7,873 bases of DNA, taken from positions 1 to 7,873 of the forward strand of contig JAICHI010000048.1 in the NCBI GenBank assembly GCA_025922735.1, read 5' to 3'. Of the stretch, positions 1 to 4,756 are shown in pieces. Origin of the DNA: Nitrososphaeraceae archaeon. GTDB lineage: Archaea > Thermoproteota > Nitrososphaeria > Nitrososphaerales > Nitrososphaeraceae. Positions within the stretch are counted from its first letter, which is position 1. The number at the start of each line of letters is the position of its first letter. A program made the position numbers and the translations under genes. Under the pieces are notes generated by a model. The model did no database searches and was not told where the DNA came from. It saw only the letters and a list, made by a program, of their open reading frames with translations.

Positions 1-38
1 AGCTGAGTGCACTAAATACTAAGGAGAACAAAGAATAA
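1..38 (+). CDS. C-terminal tail of an upstream gene, possibly ribosomal protein L1 (partial)
   Basis: From base 3 one frame reads LSALNTKENKE and stops with TAA at 36-38, three bases before the L10 start codon. Only eleven codons are visible, so the product cannot be recognised from sequence. In archaea L10 usually follows L11 and L1 in one operon, so L1 is the contextual guess. The AAGGAG at 21-26 that could serve as ribosome binding site for L10 would lie inside this tail, which fits translational coupling. A second frame ends at 20-22 (TAA), so the choice of frame is not certain. Confidence 0.35.
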   Translation, partial: LSALNTKENKE

Positions 39-40
39 GC

Positions 41-934
41 ATGTCGCAGAAGATGGCGACGGCGCCTACGCGCAAACACTATCCTAAGAAGAAGCGTCTG
101 ATGTACGAGGAGCTTCAGCGGGTCCCAACAGAGTATAGCGTGATTGCGTTGTCAAAGATGACCAAGGTACGCGCTGCGCAGTTGATGATGATTCGCAAAA
201 AGTTCCGAAATGACATCAAGATTAAAATAATCAAGAACAAGGTCGCTACTAGAGCATTTGAAAAGGTCAAGGGTGTTCCAGGCCTTGAGAACCTGAGCAA
301 GCAGTTAGAAGACCAGTGCGCCCTGATATTTACAAATATCAACCCCTTCAAGCTCAACTTAATATTTGCACAGAACAAAGTCTTCCTTCCAGCCAAGGGC
401 GGTGACATTGCTACAAAGGAAATTTTCATTCCATCAGGCAACACGGGGATTACGCCTGGCCCCGTTCTGTCAGAATTCAAGGTTGCAAACGTCCCGACTA
501 AGATAGATCAGGGAACGATATGGGTCAGCAAGGATACGTTAGTTGCAAAGCCTGGAGATGTAATTTCGACTTCCCTTGCGTCGCTTTTGAGCAAGCTAAA
601 TGTCAAGCCAATTGAAGCCGGCATTTCAGTCAACTTTGCGATCGCAGAAGGGCTGCAGTTTAAGGAGCAGGATCTTAAGCTCAACCTTGACGAATACAAG
701 GAAGAGCTTGTCAGGTCATTTGGGCAGGCTCTCGCTTTAGCAATTGAGGCCGGCTATATGACTCCAGAGACAGTCAAACCGCTCTTAGTGAAGGCAGAGC
801 AGCAGGCAAGATCGCTCGCAGCAGAAGCCGGATACCTCACACCTGAGACTGCAGGCTTTGTGCTACCAAGAGCTCAAGCGCAAGCTCAGGCTTTAGCAAA
901 CAAGGCAAGGGAAAGGGGCTACAGCCCACAATAA
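41..934 (+). CDS. rpl10: 50S ribosomal protein L10 (archaeal P0, stalk base)
   Basis: This is the archaeal P0/uL10 protein, which anchors the ribosomal stalk to the GTPase-associated region of 23S rRNA and carries the L12 dimers that recruit translation factors. The 297 residues show a basic N-terminal rRNA-binding domain (about 1-105 and 185-215), the inserted domain typical of archaeal/eukaryotic P0 (about 106-184, with GNTGITPGP at 133-141), and C-terminal helices. The helices form a clear 26-residue repeat: units begin near A230, A256 and A282, the first two sharing EAGYxTPET. In known archaeal P0 such segments each bind one L12 dimer, so three dimers are likely. The protein ends in ERGYSPQ and lacks the acidic GLxxLFG tail that P0 has in many archaea. 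ATG 41 is the first possible ATG after an in-frame stop at 20-22. An AAGGAG lies 14 nt upstream (21-26), a rather long spacing. L12 does not follow; it lies convergently downstream. Confidence 0.95.
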   Translation: MSQKMATAPTRKHYPKKKRLMYEELQRVPTEYSVIALSKMTKVRAAQLMMIRKKFRNDIKIKIIKNKVATRAFEKVKGVPGLENLSKQLEDQCALIFTNINPFKLNLIFAQNKVFLPAKGGDIATKEIFIPSGNTGITPGPVLSEFKVANVPTKIDQGTIWVSKDTLVAKPGDVISTSLASLLSKLNVKPIEAGISVNFAIAEGLQFKEQDLKLNLDEYKEELVRSFGQALALAIEAGYMTPETVKPLLVKAEQQARSLAAEAGYLTPETAGFVLPRAQAQAQALANKARERGYSPQ

Positions 935-1321
935 TTTTCTTCAATTAAGAATTAGAATGGCTAGGGTCTATACATGGGTGCATGTGTGCGTGCATATCTG
1001 TGAGACTATAGCCACTACTATACCGCTACTGAATGGGTGGTGGAGATATGCACACTCTTCAATGGTGTGTATGCTTTGCCATAAGTTTGGTATTTTGAAG
1101 CCCTTAGGTATATAACTACTGTTTCATATTGACATATACAATCAAAACTTCTATACGGCGATTGAAAATTGTAGTAGTCAGGTAAAATCATAAAGAAACT
1201 CTTCATTGCTCACAAGTATTATATTATATTATTATCATCTTCCACGTCCAGCGCAACGCTGTGCATTCTAGTTGTAAAAGAAAAAAGAAAATGGAAGAAA
1301 AAGAGGATCTTAGATGGAAAC
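935..1321. other. Intergenic spacer between convergent L10 and L12 genes
   Basis: No convincing gene is seen in these 387 bases. A short T-rich run (935-942) right after the L10 stop may end transcription on the plus strand. The segment 990-1072 contains two competing inverted repeats: 990-999 pairs perfectly (10 bp) with 1044-1053, and 1048-1055 pairs with 1065-1072 (8 bp, one G-T). A TATATAA at 1109-1115 resembles box A, but nothing recognisable follows it. A small inverted repeat, CAGCG/CGCTG, is at 1249-1261. The right end is T-rich on the minus strand and probably terminates L12. Confidence 0.5.
1276..1306 (-). terminator. U-rich terminator of the L12 gene
   Basis: Read on the minus strand, this stretch just after the L12 stop is almost all T and C with several runs of four to six T. 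Oligo-U tracts without a hairpin are the usual intrinsic termination signal of archaeal RNA polymerase. The assignment is by position and composition only. Confidence 0.5.
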
Positions 1322-1663
1322 CTAACCAAAGAGCGACGAGAGGCCTTCGAGGGCTTCTTCTTCCTTCTTTTCTTCCTCTTTGGCTGAGGCTTCTCCTCCA
1401 CCTGCTGCGCCTGTTCCCCCTGCTGCTGGAGCAGCAGTTGAGGCGGCTGCTCCCGCTGCTGCTGGAGCGGCTGCTGCTGCTACAGCAACCGGCGCTGCCT
1501 TCAAGACCTCGTCAATTTGTACTTCGCTTAATGCCGCTACTAGAGCCTTCACTCTCACATCATCTGGGGTGACTCCTGCGGCCTGGACAACACTCTTAAC
1601 GCTATCCTCAGTGATATTCTGCTTTAATTTGTGTAGTAGTAAAGCGGCATACACGTATTCCAT
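1322..1663 (-). CDS. rpl12: 50S ribosomal protein L12 (archaeal P1, stalk)
   Basis: This is the archaeal P1-type acidic stalk protein, which dimerises, docks on the C-terminal helices of L10 and captures elongation factors through its C-terminal tail. The 113 residues are of normal length: a helical dimerisation domain at 1-56 (starting [10 protein letters not shown]), a flexible hinge of Ala, Pro and Gly at 57-95, a charged Lys/Glu stretch at 96-104, and the diagnostic tail GLSSLFG at 107-113. The hinge is encoded by low-complexity GCN codons (1390-1490 on the plus strand looks like CTG repeats), which create long false reading frames on the other strand. The start at 1663 matches the conserved N-terminus. 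No Shine-Dalgarno sequence precedes it, but an AAATAT box sits about 27 nt upstream, consistent with a leaderless mRNA. The gene is inverted relative to L10 rather than following it in the usual operon. Confidence 0.95.
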   Translation of the reverse strand: MEYVYAALLLHKLKQNITEDSVKSVVQAAGVTPDDVRVKALVAALSEVQIDEVLKAAPVAVAAAAAPAAAGAAASTAAPAAGGTGAAGGGEASAKEEEKKEEEALEGLSSLFG

Positions 1664-1977
1664 GGAGAAAGCATCCAGTGATGACCATATTTGAACCTAC
1701 CGCTCGAGGTCAGGAGACTTGTTTAGTTTGATCATCAGAATTGTTGCTGTATTGAAGTTCATGTAATAGCCCGCGCCCACAATATGTACATATGCCATCT
1801 AGTCTGCACTGCACGTTGAAGTGAAACTATTTGCTGCATTGACATATTCTTTGAGAAACATGGCTGACCGAAGCTTGTTTACTTCCTCACCAATAACGAG
1901 ATGCAACATTATAGCTGGTCTATAGCTGATTTTGTGAGAATCACGGTTTTGTGAAGATGAGAGGATGTGTCATAAAG
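1664..1977. other. Intergenic region between L12 and tRNA-Ala
   Basis: The first 30 bases hold the likely L12 promoter. The rest has no recognisable gene. A 36-codon minus-strand frame (ATG at 1909, stop at 1799-1801) is open but matches nothing known to me. The words TATAGCTG at 1911-1918 and 1921-1928 form a short direct repeat. No RNA gene was recognised. Confidence 0.4.
1685..1695 (-). promoter_or_regulatory. Putative box A (TATA) of the L12 gene
   Basis: On the minus strand this reads TTCAAATATGG. The AAATAT core is centred about 27 nt upstream of the L12 ATG, the distance expected between an archaeal TATA box and the transcription start. This would place the start of the mRNA at or next to the start codon (leaderless), which fits the absence of a ribosome binding site. 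Confidence 0.45.
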
Positions 1978-2072
1978 TGGACCGGGTGGGATTTGAACCC
2001 ACGACCACCTACGTATCCTCTACCGTAATCGGTATGCAAGGCAGGTATTCTACCAGACTAAACTACCGGCCC
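1978..2072 (-). tRNA. tRNA-Ala (anticodon TGC) with a 21-nt intron
   Basis: Read on the minus strand, a full cloverleaf is present. The acceptor is GGGCCGG paired with CCGGTCC, including the G3-U70 wobble that is the alanine identity element, with A73. The D arm is GTTT/GAAT, the T arm is GTGGG-TTCAAAT-CCCAC, and the variable region has five nucleotides. The anticodon stem CCTGC pairs with GTAGG only after removal of 21 nt (2014-2034) inserted after position 37, giving the loop CT-TGC-A-C. The insert folds into a hairpin, TACCG/CGGTA with a four-base loop. Position 37/38 is the canonical archaeal intron site, processed by the tRNA splicing endonuclease at a bulge-helix-bulge. The central helix here looks imperfect (C32-U34 with part of GAGG). 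The 3' CCA is not encoded. A reading as tRNA-Cys (GCA) was considered but would leave a two-base variable loop. Confidence 0.93.
2014..2034 (-). other. tRNA-Ala intron (position 37/38)
   Basis: These 21 nt separate the anticodon TGC plus A37 from C38 and the 3' half of the anticodon stem. They begin with TACCG and continue through an ATTA loop to CGGTA. Because A is present at both ends, the exact cut could shift by one base without changing the mature tRNA. Confidence 0.8.
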
Positions 2073-2094
2073 ACACCAAACTAGCCAAGATTTT

Positions 2095-2105
2095 GATAAT
2101 TTAAG
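2095..2105 (-). promoter_or_regulatory. Putative box A of tRNA-Ala
   Basis: On the minus strand this reads CTTAAATTATC, centred about 28 nt upstream of the first base of tRNA-Ala, the standard archaeal TATA-box distance. The segment lies beside the stop codon of the upstream zinc-finger gene. Confidence 0.55.
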
Positions 2106-2108
2106 TGT

Positions 2109-2231
2109 TCAATAAGAGTGGCTTTCAACCTTGTGCTGCCGCAGATGCTTCCATGCACCGAACTTTTTGGCACACTTTTCGCAAGAATACTGCATTCGTC
2201 TATTGCTGTATGTGGAGTCCTCTTCCAACAT
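2109..2231 (-). CDS. Small single C2H2 zinc-finger protein (40 aa)
   Basis: This short frame encodes 40 residues that match the classical C2H2 finger in every defining position: C17-x2-C20, F24, L30, H33 and H38 (C-x2-C-x3-F-x5-L-x2-H-x4-H). It begins MLEEDSTYSN and ends in QHKVESHSY. Such a finger binds one zinc ion and may contact nucleic acid or protein. Small one-finger proteins of this kind are known in archaea but their roles are mostly unknown. The ATG at 2231 has no Shine-Dalgarno sequence. The frame stays open upstream to a TTG at 2267, which would add a basic segment (VRIAKRLVRYN), and a TATATA at 2299-2304 would start transcription near 2275, so the longer form is possible. The gene lies on the same strand as aIF1A, about 100 nt downstream of it, and just before tRNA-Ala. 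The motif is strong evidence; the function is unknown. Confidence 0.75.
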   Translation of the reverse strand: MLEEDSTYSNRRMQYSCEKCAKKFGAWKHLRQHKVESHSY

Positions 2232-2296
2232 GTTGTAACGTACAAGCCTCTTTGCTATTCTTACCAAACGGCAAACAACAATAGGTTGTCTGCGGT

Positions 2297-2306
2297 TCTA
2301 TATATG
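2297..2306 (-). promoter_or_regulatory. Putative box A of the C2H2 zinc-finger gene
   Basis: CCATATATAG on the minus strand is a good TATA-box sequence. Transcription would begin near 2275, leaving about 44 nt before ATG 2231 or about 8 nt before the alternative TTG at 2267. Confidence 0.4.
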
Positions 2307-2330
2307 GATATTTGACTTATACTTTAAAAA

Positions 2331-2597
2331 TCAGTCAAGACCCTTTAGCAGGCCATCAGTCTTCATCTTTTCTGCATGGGCAGAAATATAACGCCATATG
2401 ATATCGGCCCTTTCGGATTGAAAGTCCCATGGTGCAACCAATACTAAGTCAGCGTCCCTTATCCACATTCTGCGTTTTATCTTGCCACGGATTCTACATG
2501 TCCTTACCTTACCATCGGTACATTTTACGATAATGTTGTCGCCGCCGACTAGCTTTATTACACGACCCAGCAATTCGCCTTCTTGGGGCATGACCAT
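2331..2597 (-). CDS. Archaeal translation initiation factor aIF1A
   Basis: This is aIF1A, the archaeal relative of bacterial IF1 and eukaryotic eIF1A, an OB-fold protein that binds the A site of the small subunit during start-codon selection. The 88 residues from ATG 2597 contain the family signature: GELLGRVIKLVGGDNIIVKC, then TCRIRGKIKRRMWIR, then LVLVAPWDF and ADIIWRY. The family usually starts with a basic tail before the MPQEGELLG region. Here the frame continues upstream without a stop as IGKKKVLSESELKE (2639-2598), closely resembling the expected MGKKKV start, but with ATA (2637-2639) where ATG would be. No other usual start codon lies between. A TTTTAA box at 2671-2676 would start the mRNA near 2647, just before that ATA. 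An AAGG lies only about two bases before ATG 2597, too close for a normal ribosome binding site. The true product may therefore be 102 residues from a non-AUG start. Five T follow the stop on the minus strand and may terminate transcription. Confidence 0.92.
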   Translation of the reverse strand: MVMPQEGELLGRVIKLVGGDNIIVKCTDGKVRTCRIRGKIKRRMWIRDADLVLVAPWDFQSERADIIWRYISAHAEKMKTDGLLKGLD

Positions 2598-2670
2598 TTC
2601 CTTCAGTTCGGATTCGGAAAGTACCTTCTTCTTGCCTATTTTAGATCTAAATTATTGTGGACTATTCGGG

Positions 2671-2676
2671 TTAAAA
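2671..2676 (-). promoter_or_regulatory. Putative box A of aIF1A
   Basis: TTTTAA on the minus strand is the best TATA-like word upstream of aIF1A. It predicts a transcription start near 2647, eight or so bases before the in-frame ATA at 2639 and about 50 nt before ATG 2597. The prediction is weak because an alternative AT-rich word lies at 2645-2657. Confidence 0.3.
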
Positions 2677-2696
2677 GTGTACCGGTGTTGATACAC

Positions 2697-2706
2697 AATT
2701 AAATAA
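2697..2706 (+). promoter_or_regulatory. Putative box A of tRNA-Ile
   Basis: AATTAAATAA is centred about 27 nt upstream of the first base of tRNA-Ile, the expected archaeal TATA-box position. It lies in the short divergent region shared with aIF1A. Confidence 0.6.
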
Positions 2707-2728
2707 CGCTGGCAATTTTGAAATGACC

Positions 2729-2802
2729 GGGCCGTTAGCTCAGCTTGGAGGAGCGTTCGACTGATAATCGAAAGGTCGAGGGTTCAAATCCCTTACGGCC
2801 CA
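2729..2802 (+). tRNA. tRNA-Ile (anticodon GAT)
   Basis: A complete 74-nt cloverleaf without an intron. The acceptor GGGCCGT pairs with ACGGCCC, followed by A73; the D stem is GCTC/GAGC; the anticodon stem TTCGA pairs with TCGAA around loop CT-GAT-AA (anticodon 2763-2765); the T arm is GAGGG-TTCAAAT-CCCTT. GAT reads the isoleucine codons ATC and ATT. The 3' CCA is not encoded and must be added after transcription. The gene is divergent from aIF1A and has its own box A. Confidence 0.96.
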
Positions 2803-3206
2803 CTGTCATATTATTTCACTTATTGTAACCAGCAAAATTAGTGTTTCAAATCTCTCAAAGGGCCTCAGCAAGAAATAGGCAGCTGGTCTATGCTATAGTC
2901 ATATATGGTGTTGAGTTGAGAAGATTAGTCATGAGTCCATACTAATACCAAAATCATCCTTTACTGAACAATAATAGGTCATATCATGATTCCGACGGTT
3001 CGATGCGAATTGCAAGTAATAGCAGCATGATTGTGTGCATGAGCAAGTTAGGTTACTCTAAGGATTGGAAGTGCCCTAGAATTAACTAATTAATTAGCAC
3101 TCCTTACGATCTGGGTTCAAGATAACAATAAGAACACAGTTTTCACTCTTGCCTGGTAGGTAATAGTGCTTTTATATCAATTTGGTTTCAGCTAGGCGCT
3201 TGGGCT
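2803..3206. other. Intergenic region between tRNA-Ile and the zinc-ribbon gene
   Basis: No gene of convincing length or type was found in these roughly 400 bases on either strand. They contain the perfect palindrome CTAATTAATTAG (3086-3097) inside an imperfect hairpin (about 3070-3101, outer pairs AGTG/CACT), and the likely box A of the next gene near the right end. The word AGCTGGTCTAT at 2881-2891 also occurs at 1913-1923. I saw no C/D-box RNA with both boxes in place. Confidence 0.4.
3170..3178 (+). promoter_or_regulatory. Putative box A of the zinc-ribbon gene
   Basis: TTTTATATC is a good archaeal TATA sequence. A transcript starting 25-27 nt downstream would begin near 3200, just ahead of the TTG at 3207 and about 40 nt ahead of the GTG at 3240. 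Confidence 0.5.
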
Positions 3207-3431
3207 TTGGTTTGTAGAAACTTGTGTCAGCGAGTTGGAGTGAGAGGCTACAATGGCAGCCTCTATAATAAGGGAATGAACTATTGCAGCAGGTGCGCTG
3301 TTTATTTCCATAATGAAGGCGCGACTCATTGTTTTTGCTGCGGTAGTAAGCTTAGATACAAATCACGAGGTGCGAAAAAAAGAAAAGGTCAGGAAGAGAT
3401 CCTACCAAACGAGCCAATAAGGGGCATATGA
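3207..3431 (+). CDS. Small zinc-ribbon protein with basic tail
   Basis: The 74-residue frame holds one zinc ribbon: C27-x2-C30, then 11 residues, then C42-x2-C45, with an extra Cys at 44. It is followed by a strongly basic segment (KSRGAKKRKG, 52-61). The stretch GYNGSLYNKG before the first Cys pair resembles small zinc-ribbon proteins I recall from ammonia-oxidising archaea, which suggests the coding region begins upstream of the internal ATG at 3276. The start used here is a TTG at 3207; a GTG at 3240 (VRGYNGSLYN) is an equally good choice. A box A at 3170-3178 predicts transcription from about 3200, favouring either. Such ribbons bind zinc and often nucleic acid or protein partners, but no specific function can be given. 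The gene stands alone, convergent with the dehydrogenase downstream. Confidence 0.75.
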   Translation: MVCRNLCQRVGVRGYNGSLYNKGMNYCSRCAVYFHNEGATHCFCCGSKLRYKSRGAKKRKGQEEILPNEPIRGI

Positions 3432-3639
3432 CAAGGACAAAGAAGCGGTGGAGATCTTTCAGTCTGTGCTTGATTTGCGCTTCAATTGTTGAATCATAAA
3501 AGAAAGATTGCACTGTTTGATCCTTGAAAGAAAATCCTGAGATGTGAAAGAAGATTAACCTGCTATGGGCGTGTGTGCTGTTTATCCTACACAAGGATAT
3601 AGAATTCGCAGCAGATGATGTGACAGCCCTTCCAACACA

Positions 3640-4686
3640 CTAGAATTTGTTTATCACAGCCCTCAGTCCGTGATATTTTTCAGTGACGTCTATCGCTTTT
3701 TCTATTTCTGCAAGAGAAAATTTGTGTGAAACAATTGCGGAGAGGTCAATCGTTTTTTCTGCTGCAATTCTTGTAGCCTCACCTAGCAATTTCGGCGTAG
3801 AGCTAAAGGTGCCTGTGATAGAGATCTGGTTATAGTGCATCCAGTTGGCATCCAACAAGAACGTCTGTCCGCTTGGCATGCCGGCGAAGGCATTTATCTT
3901 CGAGTTCCTGGCAGAAACCTTTGTCGCAAGTTCAAAGGCAACAGGGTTGCTCGTCGCAATCACTACAACGCCTGCACCACAAGAATCTCCAGTAAAATCA
4001 AGAACTTCCGCAACTGTTTCACGGGAATAAGCAAAGACTGCATCCGCATCCATCGCCCTTGCCTTTTCCATTCTTAATGGAATCTTGCCGACGATTGCTA
4101 CTCTCGAGTGCGATAATCTCTTGAACAGCTGAAGGTGAATGAGCCCCATGGGGCCATCCCCTATTATCACAATAGAGCTTTCCTTCGCAACAGGAAGCAT
4201 GCGAGAAAAGCTGTTCAGGCAGCACGCAAGAGGCTCCAAAAGGGCAGCTTCTTCATCAGTTAGGTTGTCTGGTACTGGCACTAGTCCGCCGATTCTAATC
4301 ACTTGCTCTGGTATTGTGACATATTGTGCAAAGCCGCCATCTGAGCTAGAGCCTATCTCCTTTAAGTTGATGCAAAGGTTGTAATCGCCGATCTTGCAAT
4401 AATGGCAGTGAAGACAAGGGATCAGAGGGCAAACGGCAACCCTTGAACCTGCATTCATAGTCATGCCGCCGCCATCGCCTCCTACTATAATGTCATTTTG
4501 TATTTCTCCACAAAGCTCGTGACCTAAAATTACCGGGGGGCGCACCTTTCTATGGCCATTTCTAAAGACGCGGGCGTCATACCCACAGACTGCGCAGGCG
4601 CTCACCTTGAGCATTACCTGCCTGCGAGTAATAGGTACTTGCTTCACAATAATGTTGTTTGGTGCATGGAAAACTGCAGCCAGCAT
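3640..4686 (-). CDS. Zinc-dependent medium-chain alcohol/polyol dehydrogenase (MDR family)
   Basis: This is a 348-residue zinc-dependent dehydrogenase of the medium-chain family, which oxidises alcohols or polyols, or performs the reverse reaction, with a nicotinamide cofactor. Catalytic zinc ligands are visible as C34 (in CAVCGYD), H56-E57 (GHELCGEI) and E151 (EPLACC). The structural zinc site is intact with C91, C94, C97 and C105. The Rossmann fold has GDGPMG at 176-181. At the end of the second strand, where NAD-specific members have an acidic residue, the sequence reads IVGKIPLR (G200, K201), so NADP may be preferred. The overall pattern is closest to sorbitol or threonine dehydrogenase relatives; the substrate cannot be told. 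The gene diverges from the EboB-like gene, with 70 nt between start codons, which suggests shared control and a link to that pathway. No ribosome binding site is obvious; CAAATTTAC on the minus strand (about 4700-4709) may be its box A. Confidence 0.88.
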   Translation of the reverse strand: MLAAVFHAPNNIIVKQVPITRRQVMLKVSACAVCGYDARVFRNGHRKVRPPVILGHELCGEIQNDIIVGGDGGGMTMNAGSRVAVCPLIPCLHCHYCKIGDYNLCINLKEIGSSSDGGFAQYVTIPEQVIRIGGLVPVPDNLTDEEAALLEPLACCLNSFSRMLPVAKESSIVIIGDGPMGLIHLQLFKRLSHSRVAIVGKIPLRMEKARAMDADAVFAYSRETVAEVLDFTGDSCGAGVVVIATSNPVAFELATKVSARNSKINAFAGMPSGQTFLLDANWMHYNQISITGTFSSTPKLLGEATRIAAEKTIDLSAIVSHKFSLAEIEKAIDVTEKYHGLRAVINKF

Positions 4687-4756
4687 ATTCTGTTGATACT
4701 GTAAATTTGTTCTACAACCTAAAAAGAGTTACAACGCAGCTTATTATAGTATAGAT
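4687..4756. promoter_or_regulatory. Divergent promoter region between the dehydrogenase and the ebo-like operon
   Basis: These 70 bases must hold promoters in both directions. Towards the dehydrogenase, CAAATTTAC lies at a suitable distance for a TATA box. Towards the operon the most TATA-like word, TTATTATAGTATA (4741-4753), sits only about 10 nt before the ATG, which is closer than expected, so the actual box may be a weaker word further left. No operator palindrome stands out. Confidence 0.35.

Noticed and set aside
1261..1694. Plus-strand open frames of about 100 codons opposite L12
   Set aside because: They arise from the low-complexity GCN codons of the L12 hinge read backwards (Leu- or Ala-rich nonsense) and have no independent support.
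1678..1740. GTGATGA (1678-1684), a perfect C box, suggesting a C/D-box guide RNA
   Set aside because: No D box (CTGA) follows at suitable spacing on the plus strand, and the minus-strand alternative has wrong spacings. The site also overlaps the L12 promoter.
2014..2072. Reading the intron-containing tRNA as tRNA-Cys (anticodon GCA)
   Set aside because: That fold leaves a two-base variable loop and no proper D arm, while the alanine reading gives a standard cloverleaf with the G3-U70 identity pair.
2118..2315. Plus-strand 65-codon frame between tRNA-Ala and aIF1A
   Set aside because: It is the complement of the C2H2 zinc-finger gene, starts at GTG without a promoter, and has no motif of its own.
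2843..2865. Segment resembling the T arm and 3' end of tRNA-Ile, considered as an integration att site or tRNA remnant
   Set aside because: Only about half of the positions match, no integrase or second boundary is present, and the shared TTCAAATC word is short enough for chance.
1913..2891. The 11-mer AGCTGGTCTAT at 1913-1923 and again at 2881-2891
   Set aside because: Neighbouring bases do not match and there are only two copies, so it is not a convincing repeat family.
3352..3594. Minus-strand 80-codon frame over the end of the zinc-ribbon gene
   Set aside because: It overlaps a gene with clear zinc ligands, shows no family features, and has a Phe/Leu-rich composition typical of an antisense shadow.
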